Source: Candidatus Gemmiger faecavium (GTDB taxonomy: Bacteria; Bacillota; Clostridia; Oscillospirales; Ruminococcaceae). Taken from it: a stretch of DNA of 64,000 bases. Positions within the stretch are counted from its first letter, which is position 1. Each line of letters begins with the position of its first letter. Of the stretch, positions 9,815-17,569 are shown one piece after another. The position numbers and the translations under genes are program-made. The stretch is taken from assembly GCA_019114415.1 (NCBI GenBank), contig DXFO01000009.1, positions 89,248-153,247 on the forward strand. The letters run 5' to 3'. The notes under the pieces were generated by a model. It was not told the DNA's origin. It ran no database searches and worked only from the letters and a program-made list of their open reading frames with translations.

Positions 9815-10945
9815 TCAGCGCCCGCGGGCCCGCAGCTCCGCCTGGGCGACCTGGTACAGACGGGGAGCGGCGTGGGCGAAAAAGCGCTGGAAAGAGGGGC
9901 AGTAGTAATTCCGCTTGCCCCCGGCGGGGTCGTCGCACCAGTCGCGCTTGCAGCCGCCGAAGCAGAGCTGCCGCCACTGGCAGGAAGCGCAGGCGGTAGG
10001 ATGGTTCAGGCCGTCCTGCAGGAACCGCACCGCGCGGTCGCTCTGGGCCAGGGCGGGCAGAGGCTGGTCACCCAGGTGGCCCAGTTTCCACTCGTCCAGG
10101 ACGTAGAAGTCGCAGGGATAGACTGAGCCGTCGGCCTCCACCACAAAGTAGGCGCCGCAGCTGCCGCTGGTGGCGCAGGTGCCGGCCGGCAGGCCCATGG
10201 CAAGGTGGACGTAGTCGTCAAACAGGCGCACGCTGGTGTAATGGCCGGAGGACCAGTCCCGGTACCACTCGTCAAACAGGGCGCAGAGGAAGGTGCCGTA
10301 ATCTTCCGGCAGCAGCGAGTAGGGCATGCTGCCCCGGGGCATTTCCAGGGGGTCCAGGCAGGGAATGAACTGCAAAAAGTTCACGCCGGTCTTTTGCAGG
10401 GCATGGTAGACCCGCACCGCGCTTTTGGCGCAGCGCTTGGTGACCACGCACAGCAGGTTCAGGTCCACCCCGGCCCGCTGAAGCATGGTGACATTCTGCC
10501 GCACCCGCGTCCAGGTGCCCTTGCCCGCCGCGTCGATGCGGAATTCATCGTGCAGGGCTTTGTCGCCGTCCATGGAGATGCCCACCAGGAAGCGGTTTTT
10601 GGCCAGGAACTCTGCCCATTCCTCGTCCAGGGCCAGGCCGTTGGTCTGGATGGAGTAATTGACCGGAATATGGCGGGTGTTGCGGCGGGTGACTTCCTCC
10701 ACAAAGTGGCGGAAAAAGTCCAGCCCTGCCACCGTGGGCTCGCCGCCCTGGAAGGCAAAGCTCAGGCGGCCGTTGAAGTCCACCGCGTCCAGGGCCTCGC
10801 CGATGAGAAGATCGGCGGTCTCCCGGGTCATGATGCCCATGCTGGCCTGGGTGCGGTTGGCGGCTTCATCCTCGTAAAAGCAATACCGGCAGCGCATGTT
10901 GCACAGGCTGGATGCCGGTTTTATAAGAAAATTGACGAACTGCAT
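9815..10945 (-). CDS. Anaerobic sulfatase-maturating enzyme-like radical SAM protein (SPASM)
   Basis: 376 aa, the usual anSME length. The radical SAM cluster motif CNMRCRYCFYEDEA is near residues 15-28, followed by FAFQGGEPTVAGLDF. The C-terminal SPASM region carries further cysteines in CGAYFVVEADGSVYPCDFY and CASCQWRQLCFGGC for two auxiliary FeS clusters. Known relatives oxidise a Cys or Ser of sulfatases to formylglycine without oxygen. No sulfatase gene lies in the window, so the substrate is not shown. The first gene of a two-gene operon with the MIF-like gene. Confidence 0.85.
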   Translation of the reverse strand: MQFVNFLIKPASSLCNMRCRYCFYEDEAANRTQASMGIMTRETADLLIGEALDAVDFNGRLSFAFQGGEPTVAGLDFFRHFVEEVTRRNTRHIPVNYSIQTNGLALDEEWAEFLAKNRFLVGISMDGDKALHDEFRIDAAGKGTWTRVRQNVTMLQRAGVDLNLLCVVTKRCAKSAVRVYHALQKTGVNFLQFIPCLDPLEMPRGSMPYSLLPEDYGTFLCALFDEWYRDWSSGHYTSVRLFDDYVHLAMGLPAGTCATSGSCGAYFVVEADGSVYPCDFYVLDEWKLGHLGDQPLPALAQSDRAVRFLQDGLNHPTACASCQWRQLCFGGCKRDWCDDPAGGKRNYYCPSFQRFFAHAAPRLYQVAQAELRARGR

Positions 10946-10983
10946 GGCGGTAGAAACCTTTCCCCAATAAATTTGTTGCTTCC

Positions 10984-11012
10984 ATTATAGCGGACGGCCG
11001 GGCGGGAAGCAA
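10984..11012 (-). promoter_or_regulatory. Promoter of the anSME-like/MIF operon
   Basis: Minus strand TTGCTT (11007-11012), 17 bp, TATAAT (10984-10989). The -35 box touches the end of the upstream MATE gene region. Confidence 0.65.
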
Positions 11013-11019
11013 GGCGGTG

Positions 11020-12354
11020 TCAGCGGGAAAAGGAGGTGGCGCGGCGATAGATGAACCAGGACAGGGCGGCGGTCAGGACCTCGGTGATCCAGAAGGCATG
11101 CCAAACGCCGTCCGCGCCCAGAAAACGGCTGAGCACCCAGGCCAAGGGCAGGATGATGACGGTATAGCGGCACAGGGAAATGCACAGGGATTCGATGCCC
11201 TTGCCCAGGCCTTCCAGGGCGCCGGAAGCAGTGACCGAAAGGCTGGACACCACAAAGCCCAGGGAGATGATGCGCAGGGCGCCCGAGCCCAGGCGGATGG
11301 TCTCGGCATTGTCGGTGAAAAGGCCGATGAGGGTACCGGGAACAGCCAGGCAGAGCACCGTGCCCACCAGCATGACGGCGGCGATGATCAGAAGGCTGGT
11401 GCGGAAGATCTGGCGCACACGGCGGTACTCGCCCGCGCCGTAGTTGTAGCCCATGAGCGGGCGGATGCCCTGCACCACGCCGTTGGCGGTGAGGTACAAA
11501 AAGGATTGCAGCTTGTAGTAAGCGCCCAGGATGAGGACGTAGGTCTGGGAGAAAGCGGACAGGATACCGTTGAGGACGGTGATGAGCAGCGAGGCCAGGG
11601 CCAGGCTGAGGGTGGCGGGGATGCCCACCAGATACATCCGGCGGGTGAGGAAGCCCGCCGAGGTCAGACCGCGCAGGCGGATGCGCAGGGGCAAAGCGCC
11701 CGTGGCATAAAATACAAGGTAGGCGACCATAGTCATACACTGGCCCAGGCCGGTGGCGATGGCGGCGCCCTCGATGCCCAGGGCGGGGAAGGGGCCGATG
11801 CCGAAAATGAGCAGGGGGTCCAGGATGATGTTTGCCACGCAGCCGATGAGCATACACACCATGGTGGCGGTCATTTTGCCCACAGCCTGGAAGATCTTCT
11901 CAAAGGACATGCCCACCGCGATGGGGATGCAGAACCAGAACACGATGTTGGAGTAGCGCAGGCCCAGGGAAATGGTGGCCTGGGAATCGGTGAACATGGC
12001 GAGAAAGGCGGGCATGGCCAGCAGGCAGCCTACGGTCAGCACCGCCCCGTGCAGGATGTTGAGCCACAGGCCCAGGGATGCGGCCGAGTCGGCCTGCTCC
12101 TTTTGGTTGGCGCCCAGCAGGAAGGAGATGACCGCGTTGACGCCGATGGCAAAACCCACCGTGATGGAGGTGACGAGGTTCTGCACCGGGTAGACCAGCG
12201 AGAGGGCGGTCATGGCGTCCTCGCTGATCTGGGCGACAAAGTAGCTGTCCACGATGTTGTACAGCGAACTGACCAGCATGGAGAGCGTCATGGGCAGTGC
12301 CATGAAAATGACCAGCGGCAGTACAGGGCGTTCTTTCATAAATACCTGATCCAT
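11020..12354 (-). CDS. MATE family multidrug/sodium efflux transporter
   Basis: 444 aa with about 12 predicted membrane segments arranged as two MatE repeats. The N-terminal repeat includes LVSSLYNIVDSYFVAQISED and GFAIGVNAVISFLLGANQKE; the second repeat includes GVVQGIRPLMGYNYGAGEYR, both typical of the family. It exports cationic drugs or metabolites against H+ or Na+; the substrate is unknown. The start is ATG with GGAGG before it. It has its own promoter with an overlapping dyad, suggesting repressor control. Confidence 0.9.
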   Translation of the reverse strand: MDQVFMKERPVLPLVIFMALPMTLSMLVSSLYNIVDSYFVAQISEDAMTALSLVYPVQNLVTSITVGFAIGVNAVISFLLGANQKEQADSAASLGLWLNILHGAVLTVGCLLAMPAFLAMFTDSQATISLGLRYSNIVFWFCIPIAVGMSFEKIFQAVGKMTATMVCMLIGCVANIILDPLLIFGIGPFPALGIEGAAIATGLGQCMTMVAYLVFYATGALPLRIRLRGLTSAGFLTRRMYLVGIPATLSLALASLLITVLNGILSAFSQTYVLILGAYYKLQSFLYLTANGVVQGIRPLMGYNYGAGEYRRVRQIFRTSLLIIAAVMLVGTVLCLAVPGTLIGLFTDNAETIRLGSGALRIISLGFVVSSLSVTASGALEGLGKGIESLCISLCRYTVIILPLAWVLSRFLGADGVWHAFWITEVLTAALSWFIYRRATSFSR

Positions 12355-12512
12355 TGTTTACCTCCGTAAGATGGGAAATGAGGGGGCGCGCACCGGCATC
12401 GGGGCAAAAAAATACCACACGATCCGGTGCATAACGCACCAGGCGATCATGTGGCGAAAAGGAAAGCGAATTGCTTTGGGAAAAAATCCACAACTCCGCA
12501 ACGGCGGATTTT

Positions 12513-12530
12513 ACAGTAACACTATACTGT
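12513..12530. promoter_or_regulatory. Candidate operator overlapping the MATE -10 box
   Basis: Perfect dyad ACAGTA-N6-TACTGT covering the -10 hexamer of the MATE promoter, an ideal site for a repressor of the TetR, MarR or GntR type. No such regulator gene is adjacent. Confidence 0.5.
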
Positions 12531-12549
12531 GTATTGCATGGTTTGTCAA
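12521..12549 (-). promoter_or_regulatory. Promoter of the MATE transporter gene
   Basis: Minus strand TTGACA (12544-12549), 17 bp, TATAGT (12521-12526). The leader of about 160 nt contains a GGTGC/GCACC hairpin near 12425-12440 (plus-strand coordinates) followed by a T-run, a possible attenuator. The stretch 12550-12720 holds nothing else recognisable. Confidence 0.8.
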
Positions 12550-12723
12550 CGCTGGAGCGCATAAAAAGTCAAAACGGGAAAAATTGGAACGAAACTATGG
12601 GGAAAAACGGAGAAAACAGGAAAGAAAATCCTGTTCGCATGCAGAAAAAGGGGAGGGGTGCCGGGCGGCTGTGACAGGAAAGGCGGGGCAAAAGTCAGGC
12701 CGCGCAAGGGCGGGGACGGCAGC

Positions 12724-12752
12724 AAAAAGGACCGCCGGTGCCCGGCGGTCCT
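12724..12752 (-). terminator. Terminator of the ROK regulator gene
   Basis: AGGACCGCCGG / CCGGCGGTCCT hairpin followed by TTTTTGCT on the minus strand. Confidence 0.85.
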
Positions 12753-12765
12753 GACGCTGCGGGGG

Positions 12766-13998
12766 TCACTCCCGCAGGAAGTATTTTTCGATGCAGCTTG
12801 CCGCGGCGCCTACGGCACCGCCGTATTCGCCCAGATCTACATAGACCAGCTGGAGCTTTTCGTCGCTGGAACGGAAGGCGTAAGTGCGCAGGGAGCGCTC
12901 CACCGTGTCGAAGTTCTCCCGGTTGCGGAACATGGGCCCGCTGAGGAAGATCAGGTGGGGGTTGAGGAAGCCGACGATGTTGGCCAGCGCAATGCCCAGA
13001 TAGAACATGCCCCGGTCCAGGATACGGCAGACGGCGGGGTCGCCTTTGGTCTGGGCTTCCAGCACCTGCTCCAGCGTGAGCTGCTCGGGGTCGGAGCAAA
13101 GCTCGGCCAGGACGGTGCATTCCCCGGCGCGCAGGGCCTGACGGCAGTATTCCAGCACGGCACGCATGCTGGACAGGGCTTCCAGGCTGCCGGGCATACC
13201 GCAGTCGGGCAGCTCGGGGCCGTTGGGGTCCAGGATCATTTTACCGATCTCGCCCGCGGCGGCGTCCTGTCCCCGGAAGGACTGGTTGCTCAGAACCACC
13301 GGGCAGGCAATACCCCATGCCACGTGGCAGAAGGCAAAGGTGGTATCCTCGGCAAGGAGGTTGGGACGGAACAGCGAGATGGCGCAGGCCCGGGCACGGA
13401 CGTTGTTTTCCAGCCGGACGGGCAGGTGCGTTGCCTGGCTGATCGTCTCGCCAAAGGGCTGGTTGCACCAGCTGACACGCTCGGTGCCCAGGTTCTTGAT
13501 GACGCCGGTGTGGGCGTTGACGATGCCCGGGACCGTGATGCCGATGCCGATGAGACGCTCCCACTCGGCAGGATAGCGCTTTTCCAGTGTGTTCAAAAGG
13601 CGGAGAAGCTGTTTGACCATGGTGTCGTAATCTTCCGACAAAAGGTCATAGGAACCCTGGGCGCGGATGCCGCCGCGCAGGTCGGTGATGCAGTAATGGG
13701 TAAAATCACGTCCCAGGGATATGCCCAGCGCCAGCCGGGAACCCGGTACCAAATCAATATTGATGGGCTTGCGGCCTACACTGTGGGTGGCAACGGCGTT
13801 GCTGGGGCCGGTAAGCTCCTGCACAACGCCCTGCTGGATCAGCTCGGCAACGATATTGGTGATCGTGGGCGGGGTCAGCTCCAAACGCTCGGCAATTTCG
13901 GCGCGTGATAGGGGTGCATAGCGGAACAGGATCCGCTTGATGGATTCCAGATTTTGCAGCTTGATCTTGGCCAGATTTTTGCCGTGCATCTTGGGCAT
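12766..13998 (-). CDS. ROK family transcriptional repressor (NagC/XylR-like)
   Basis: 410 aa. An N-terminal winged helix (about residues 10-75: RAEIAERLELTPPTITNIVA) is followed by a ROK sugar-kinase-like fold with IGIGITVPGIVNAHTGVI. The ROK zinc motif is degenerate: the region reads DCGMPGSLEALSS, with one Cys where family members usually carry three or four. It probably represses the divergent sugar operon beginning at 14598 and is released by a sugar. Supporting this, a TTGATT/AATCAA dyad lies just downstream of that operon's -10 box. Its own promoter lies in the same intergenic region. Confidence 0.88.
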   Translation of the reverse strand: MPKMHGKNLAKIKLQNLESIKRILFRYAPLSRAEIAERLELTPPTITNIVAELIQQGVVQELTGPSNAVATHSVGRKPINIDLVPGSRLALGISLGRDFTHYCITDLRGGIRAQGSYDLLSEDYDTMVKQLLRLLNTLEKRYPAEWERLIGIGITVPGIVNAHTGVIKNLGTERVSWCNQPFGETISQATHLPVRLENNVRARACAISLFRPNLLAEDTTFAFCHVAWGIACPVVLSNQSFRGQDAAAGEIGKMILDPNGPELPDCGMPGSLEALSSMRAVLEYCRQALRAGECTVLAELCSDPEQLTLEQVLEAQTKGDPAVCRILDRGMFYLGIALANIVGFLNPHLIFLSGPMFRNRENFDTVERSLRTYAFRSSDEKLQLVYVDLGEYGGAVGAAASCIEKYFLRE

Positions 13999-14048
13999 GT
14001 ATGACGCCCCTCTTTCTGTCAGATTTTGAGGAAATAACAGGGAAATAT

Positions 14049-14078
14049 ATATTTATTAAGATTATAAAATATAAATAT
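14049..14078. promoter_or_regulatory. Possible ROK autoregulatory dyad
   Basis: ATATTTAT-N14-ATAAATAT in an AT-rich stretch between the ROK promoter and the ROK start codon. AT-rich dyads are expected for NagC/XylR-type repressors, but base composition alone could produce it. Confidence 0.3.
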
Positions 14079-14087
14079 CCTTTTTAT

Positions 14088-14116
14088 ATCATACCACATT
14101 TTGAAGGAATTGTCAG
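14088..14116 (-). promoter_or_regulatory. Promoter of the ROK gene
   Basis: Minus strand CTGACA (14111-14116), 17 bp, TATGAT (14088-14093). Confidence 0.65.
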
Positions 14117-14211
14117 ATAATTCCTAAATGACGAAACCGCCAAAAAAGCCTGTACAAAACTGACAAAATGGACAAAAAAATGTTTTTTATCGGAAATATA
14201 AATGTGGAGCC

Positions 14212-14240
14212 TTGCAATGACGCCGGCGTAGAGCTATAAT
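14212..14240 (+). promoter_or_regulatory. Promoter of the Gfo/Idh-isomerase operon
   Basis: TTGCAA (14212-14217), 17 bp, TATAAT (14235-14240). It yields a leader of about 345 nt before the first gene. Confidence 0.8.
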
Positions 14241-14253
14241 ATGTTTTAGATGG

Positions 14254-14274
14254 TTGATTAAATTAATAAATCAA
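14254..14274 (+). promoter_or_regulatory. Candidate ROK operator
   Basis: TTGATT-N9-AATCAA, a perfect 6 bp dyad starting 14 bases after the -10 box, covering the initially transcribed region. Its AT-rich arms and spacing suit the divergent ROK repressor. Confidence 0.55.
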
Positions 14275-14586
14275 ATCAGAAGTGCTTTTACCCTGAATTA
14301 CTCCCGCAGCTGCCCGGCGGCGGGAGTCTGTGCGGATGGGGGAAGGCCGGAACAAGTCCGGGAATTTTCCCTTTGGGCCGCACGCAAAAACGAGGGGCAA
14401 ATGCCGGGCGGCAGGTTCCGGCCTAATGGTCCGGAATCCCATGCCGGAACTTGGCGGGATCGGCTGTCCGAAAGACGCGGGCGGTCTGTTTTTGTCAGGC
14501 CGCTGCAAAATTGCTCCGGGCGTATAAGGCCGGGCAAAAGCCGGGAATGGATGCAGTGAAAAGGAAAGCGGAGACTACACAACAAC
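14275..14586 (+). other. Long untranslated leader of the sugar operon
   Basis: About 310 nt with no convincing gene. It contains several GC-rich stems, for example ACTCCCGC/GGCGGGAGT near 14300-14330 and alternate pairings of three TCCGGAA/CCGGAA-like blocks near 14418-14450. No clear terminator or known riboswitch was recognised. Confidence 0.4.
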
Positions 14587-14597
14587 GGAGGATGACT

Positions 14598-15512
14598 ATG
14601 AAGATCGGGTTTCTGACCAATGCGTTGGTGGAACAGGCAAAGCGTTCGGGCAGCGATGCCTTCAGTACGCTGGATCAGGTGGCGGACTGGGCTGCGGACC
14701 ATGGTTTTACCGACCTGGAATGCGGCCCCATGCTGCCGCTGGACCGCGCCGCCTATGAGCGGGTGCTGGCTGCGGGCCGCATCGACATCACGGCGCTGAT
14801 CTACTGCCGCAACTACCTGAGCACCGACGCGGAGGAAGCCGCCAATCATCTGGCAGAGCTGAAAAAGCGCATCGAGTTTGCCGGGGCGCTGGGCATCGAC
14901 AAGGTGGTGACCTCCACCGGCATCGACAAGACCATCGAGGAAGGCATCTACGACCGTGACCCCAACGTGAAGGACCGGGGCAATATGATCCGCCGTATCC
15001 CGGTGCGCAGTCTGGACCGGGTGGTGGATCTGTTCGGTCCCCTGCTGGAACTGGCCGAGAAAAACAACGTCCGCCTCTGCTTTGAAAACTGCCCCCTTAT
15101 GGGCAACATTGCCATCTCTCCGGTGATGTGGCGGCGCATCTTTGAGCGCCTGGACAGCGACAAACTGGGCATCGCCTACGACCCCAGCCACCTGGTCTGG
15201 GAGATGGTGGACCCCTACGCGCCCATCGACGAGTTCAAGGACCGCATCTTCCACGTCCACGCCAAGGATGCGGCCATCGACCGGGAACAGCTGGCCCAGA
15301 CCGGCATCCTGACCGATTTCAGCTGGTGGAGCTACCGCATCCCCGGCCGCGGCGAACTGGACTGGAAAAAGCTGCTGGGCATGCTCAAGGCCAACGGCTA
15401 CGACGGCACCATCAGCCTGGAGCATGAGGACGCCGCCTACGAGGGCACCCTGGAAGCGGTGGAAAACGGCCTGCTGGACGGCAAGGCATATCTGGAACAG
15501 TCCATGAAATAA
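14598..15512 (+). CDS. Sugar phosphate isomerase/epimerase-like TIM-barrel protein
   Basis: 304 aa, xylose-isomerase-like TIM barrel. Predicted metal ligands are spread along the barrel as in this family: Glu in LCFENCP, Asp and His in IAYDPSHLVWEM, His in IFHVHAKDAA, and Glu in ISLEHED near the C-terminus. RIPGRGELDWKKLLGML is also typical. The substrate is unknown: isomerase, epimerase or lyase on a sugar or inositol derivative. The ATG at 14598 is chosen because GGAGG ends 7 bases before it; an ATG at 14592 is too close to the site. First gene of the ROK-controlled operon. Confidence 0.85.
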   Translation: MKIGFLTNALVEQAKRSGSDAFSTLDQVADWAADHGFTDLECGPMLPLDRAAYERVLAAGRIDITALIYCRNYLSTDAEEAANHLAELKKRIEFAGALGIDKVVTSTGIDKTIEEGIYDRDPNVKDRGNMIRRIPVRSLDRVVDLFGPLLELAEKNNVRLCFENCPLMGNIAISPVMWRRIFERLDSDKLGIAYDPSHLVWEMVDPYAPIDEFKDRIFHVHAKDAAIDREQLAQTGILTDFSWWSYRIPGRGELDWKKLLGMLKANGYDGTISLEHEDAAYEGTLEAVENGLLDGKAYLEQSMK

Positions 15513-15563
15513 GTCAATTTATAAAAAGAAATAGACAATCAGTAACAGAAAAGGAGAAACAAC

Positions 15564-16670
15564 ATGGTACGGATCGGCATTATCGGAAGCGGCAACACCA
15601 TCGGCATCGCACAGAACCATGTGAATGCCTACAAACACTGCAAGGACGCGCAGATCACCGCCGTCTACGACATTCTGGACGGCCGCGCCCAGAGCTACAT
15701 CGACAAGTTTGAACTCACCGACGCCAAGGTCTGCGCCAGCCTGGAAGAACTGTTCAGCCTGTGCGACGCGGTGAGCATCTGCACCCCCAACGCCACCCAC
15801 ATCGAGCTGTCGGTGGCGGCCCTCAAGGCGGGCAAGCACGTCCTGTGCGAGAAGCCCTTCGCGCCCACCCCCGAGGAGTGCGCCGAGGCCATCAAGTATG
15901 CCAAGCTCACCGGCAAGGTCGCCATGATCGGCCTGTGCTACCGTGACATCCCCGGCTTTGTCTACATGAAGAAGCTGCTGGACGAGGGCAAGATGGGCCG
16001 CGTCTTCTTTGTCCGCGAGGAGCAGGGCGGCGACCGCATCGCCAGCCCCGACGTCAAGCTGGAATGGCGTATGCAGAAGGATCTGTCCGGCCCCGGCGCT
16101 CTGGCAGACTTCGGCAGCCACATGATGGACATCTGCGACTATCTGCTGCGGGATACCTGCGGTCCCATCTGCGAAGTGCAGTGCATGCAGGACATCTGCA
16201 TCCCCCAGCGTGAAGTCATCGGCCGCCCCGGCAAGATGGGCAAGGTCACCAACGACGACGTGGCCTGCTGGATCTGCCGTACCACCAGCGGTACCCTGTA
16301 CAACTTCACCGCCAGCCGCATCGGCGCGACCTTCATGCTGGAGATCGTGGGCGAGGGCGGCAAGATGATCTTCAACGGCGCCCGTCCCTTTGAACTCACC
16401 CTGCAGCTCAAGGACAAAAACGGCGGCTATGCCTCCCGTCCCGAGGTCGTGCCTGTGCCGGAAGAGTGCTACGGCGGCGACGAGAACGCCCCCCGCGTTC
16501 CCTTTGACATCAACTTCTACTACGAGATCCGCCAGTTCCTGGATGCCATCGAGACCGGCAAGGAGAGCCTGCTGACCTTCGAGCGCGGCCAGTACATCCA
16601 GAGCCTGATCCAGGCTGCCCAGGAAGCAGCCGACTGCGGCGAGACCGTTTACCTGAACGTGGAAGAATAA
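15564..16670 (+). CDS. Gfo/Idh/MocA family oxidoreductase
   Basis: 368 aa. The N-terminal Rossmann fold carries the NAD(P) motif IGIIGSGNTIG; the family EKP motif is in LCEKPFAPT (about residue 97); the catalytic Asp/His region is ALADFGSHMMDICDYL. Family members oxidise or reduce sugar hydroxyls with tightly bound NAD. It sits between two TIM-barrel genes, so the proteins probably act in turn on the same sugar. A strong AAGGAG precedes the ATG. Confidence 0.88.
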   Translation: MVRIGIIGSGNTIGIAQNHVNAYKHCKDAQITAVYDILDGRAQSYIDKFELTDAKVCASLEELFSLCDAVSICTPNATHIELSVAALKAGKHVLCEKPFAPTPEECAEAIKYAKLTGKVAMIGLCYRDIPGFVYMKKLLDEGKMGRVFFVREEQGGDRIASPDVKLEWRMQKDLSGPGALADFGSHMMDICDYLLRDTCGPICEVQCMQDICIPQREVIGRPGKMGKVTNDDVACWICRTTSGTLYNFTASRIGATFMLEIVGEGGKMIFNGARPFELTLQLKDKNGGYASRPEVVPVPEECYGGDENAPRVPFDINFYYEIRQFLDAIETGKESLLTFERGQYIQSLIQAAQEAADCGETVYLNVEE

Positions 16671-16682
16671 GGAGGACGCACC

Positions 16683-17552
16683 ATGAAACTGGGAGCACAT
16701 TGCGTATTGTTCGGACCGGAAATTGCCACCGATACCGATGCCGTCATCGGCCGTCTGGCCGAAGTGGGCGCCGAGGGCTGCGAGCTGGGCGAGCGCTTTT
16801 TCGGCGTGGATGACCGGGAAAAGCTGACCACCGTGCTGGACAAGTACCATGTGGATCTGGCAGGTATGCACTGCAACAACCTCAACCTGCTGGACCTTTT
16901 GTATGACCCCGAAAAGAGCCGTGCAGCCCTGGAAAAGGTGGCCCGCTTTGTGGCGCCCCTGCCCAACAAGAACATCATTGCCACCGGCGCCTGCGGCTAC
17001 GGCGAGATGGTCAAGGAACTGAACCCCCGCACCCTCAAGGAGGGCGCCGTGGCCGAGGAACTGCATGACCCCGAAAAGGTGGCCATCATTGCCAAGAACC
17101 TCAACGACATTGCCCGGGACATCCGGGAGCAGTACGGCGTGCAGGTCAACTACCACAACCACAGCTGGGAGTTCTGCGACAACGGTCTGATCTGGTTCGC
17201 GCTGGCTGACCAGGCTCCCGATGTGATGTTTGCCCTGGATACCGGCTGGGCGGCGTCCTCCGGCTATGATCCGGTGGAGCTGATGGACAAGTATCCCGGA
17301 CGGTTCCACTATGTCCACCTGCGCGACTACCGCAAGGTGGAAGATCCCAGCGCACAGAAATTTGAGCAGGTCCACACCGGCTTTGTCGCTCTGGGTACCG
17401 GCGACATGAACTATCCCCGCCTGATGCGCAAGCTGAACGAGACCCTGGGCAAGGATGACTGGGCCATTGTGGAATACGAGATCGGCAACTTTGACAAGAA
17501 CAGCTATCTGCGTGCGCTGAGCTATCTGCACGGCGTGCGGGACATGCTGTGA
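16683..17552 (+). CDS. Sugar phosphate isomerase/epimerase-like TIM-barrel protein (IolE-like)
   Basis: 289 aa. Metal-site motifs of the xylose-isomerase-like barrel are visible: NYHNHSWEF, FALDTGWAAS, FHYVHLRDYRK and AIVEYEIGNF. It resembles inosose dehydratase-like and 2-keto-sugar isomerase-like proteins more than true xylose isomerase. It lies 12 bases after the preceding oxidoreductase with AAGGAGG before the ATG, so it is co-transcribed. The exact substrate cannot be read from sequence. Confidence 0.85.
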   Translation: MKLGAHCVLFGPEIATDTDAVIGRLAEVGAEGCELGERFFGVDDREKLTTVLDKYHVDLAGMHCNNLNLLDLLYDPEKSRAALEKVARFVAPLPNKNIIATGACGYGEMVKELNPRTLKEGAVAEELHDPEKVAIIAKNLNDIARDIREQYGVQVNYHNHSWEFCDNGLIWFALADQAPDVMFALDTGWAASSGYDPVELMDKYPGRFHYVHLRDYRKVEDPSAQKFEQVHTGFVALGTGDMNYPRLMRKLNETLGKDDWAIVEYEIGNFDKNSYLRALSYLHGVRDML

Positions 17553-17569
17553 AAGCGGGGCGACCACCG

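Noticed and set aside
15519..17567. Minus-strand open frame of 682 codons opposite the sugar operon
   Set aside because: An antisense shadow of two well-supported genes, with atypical composition.
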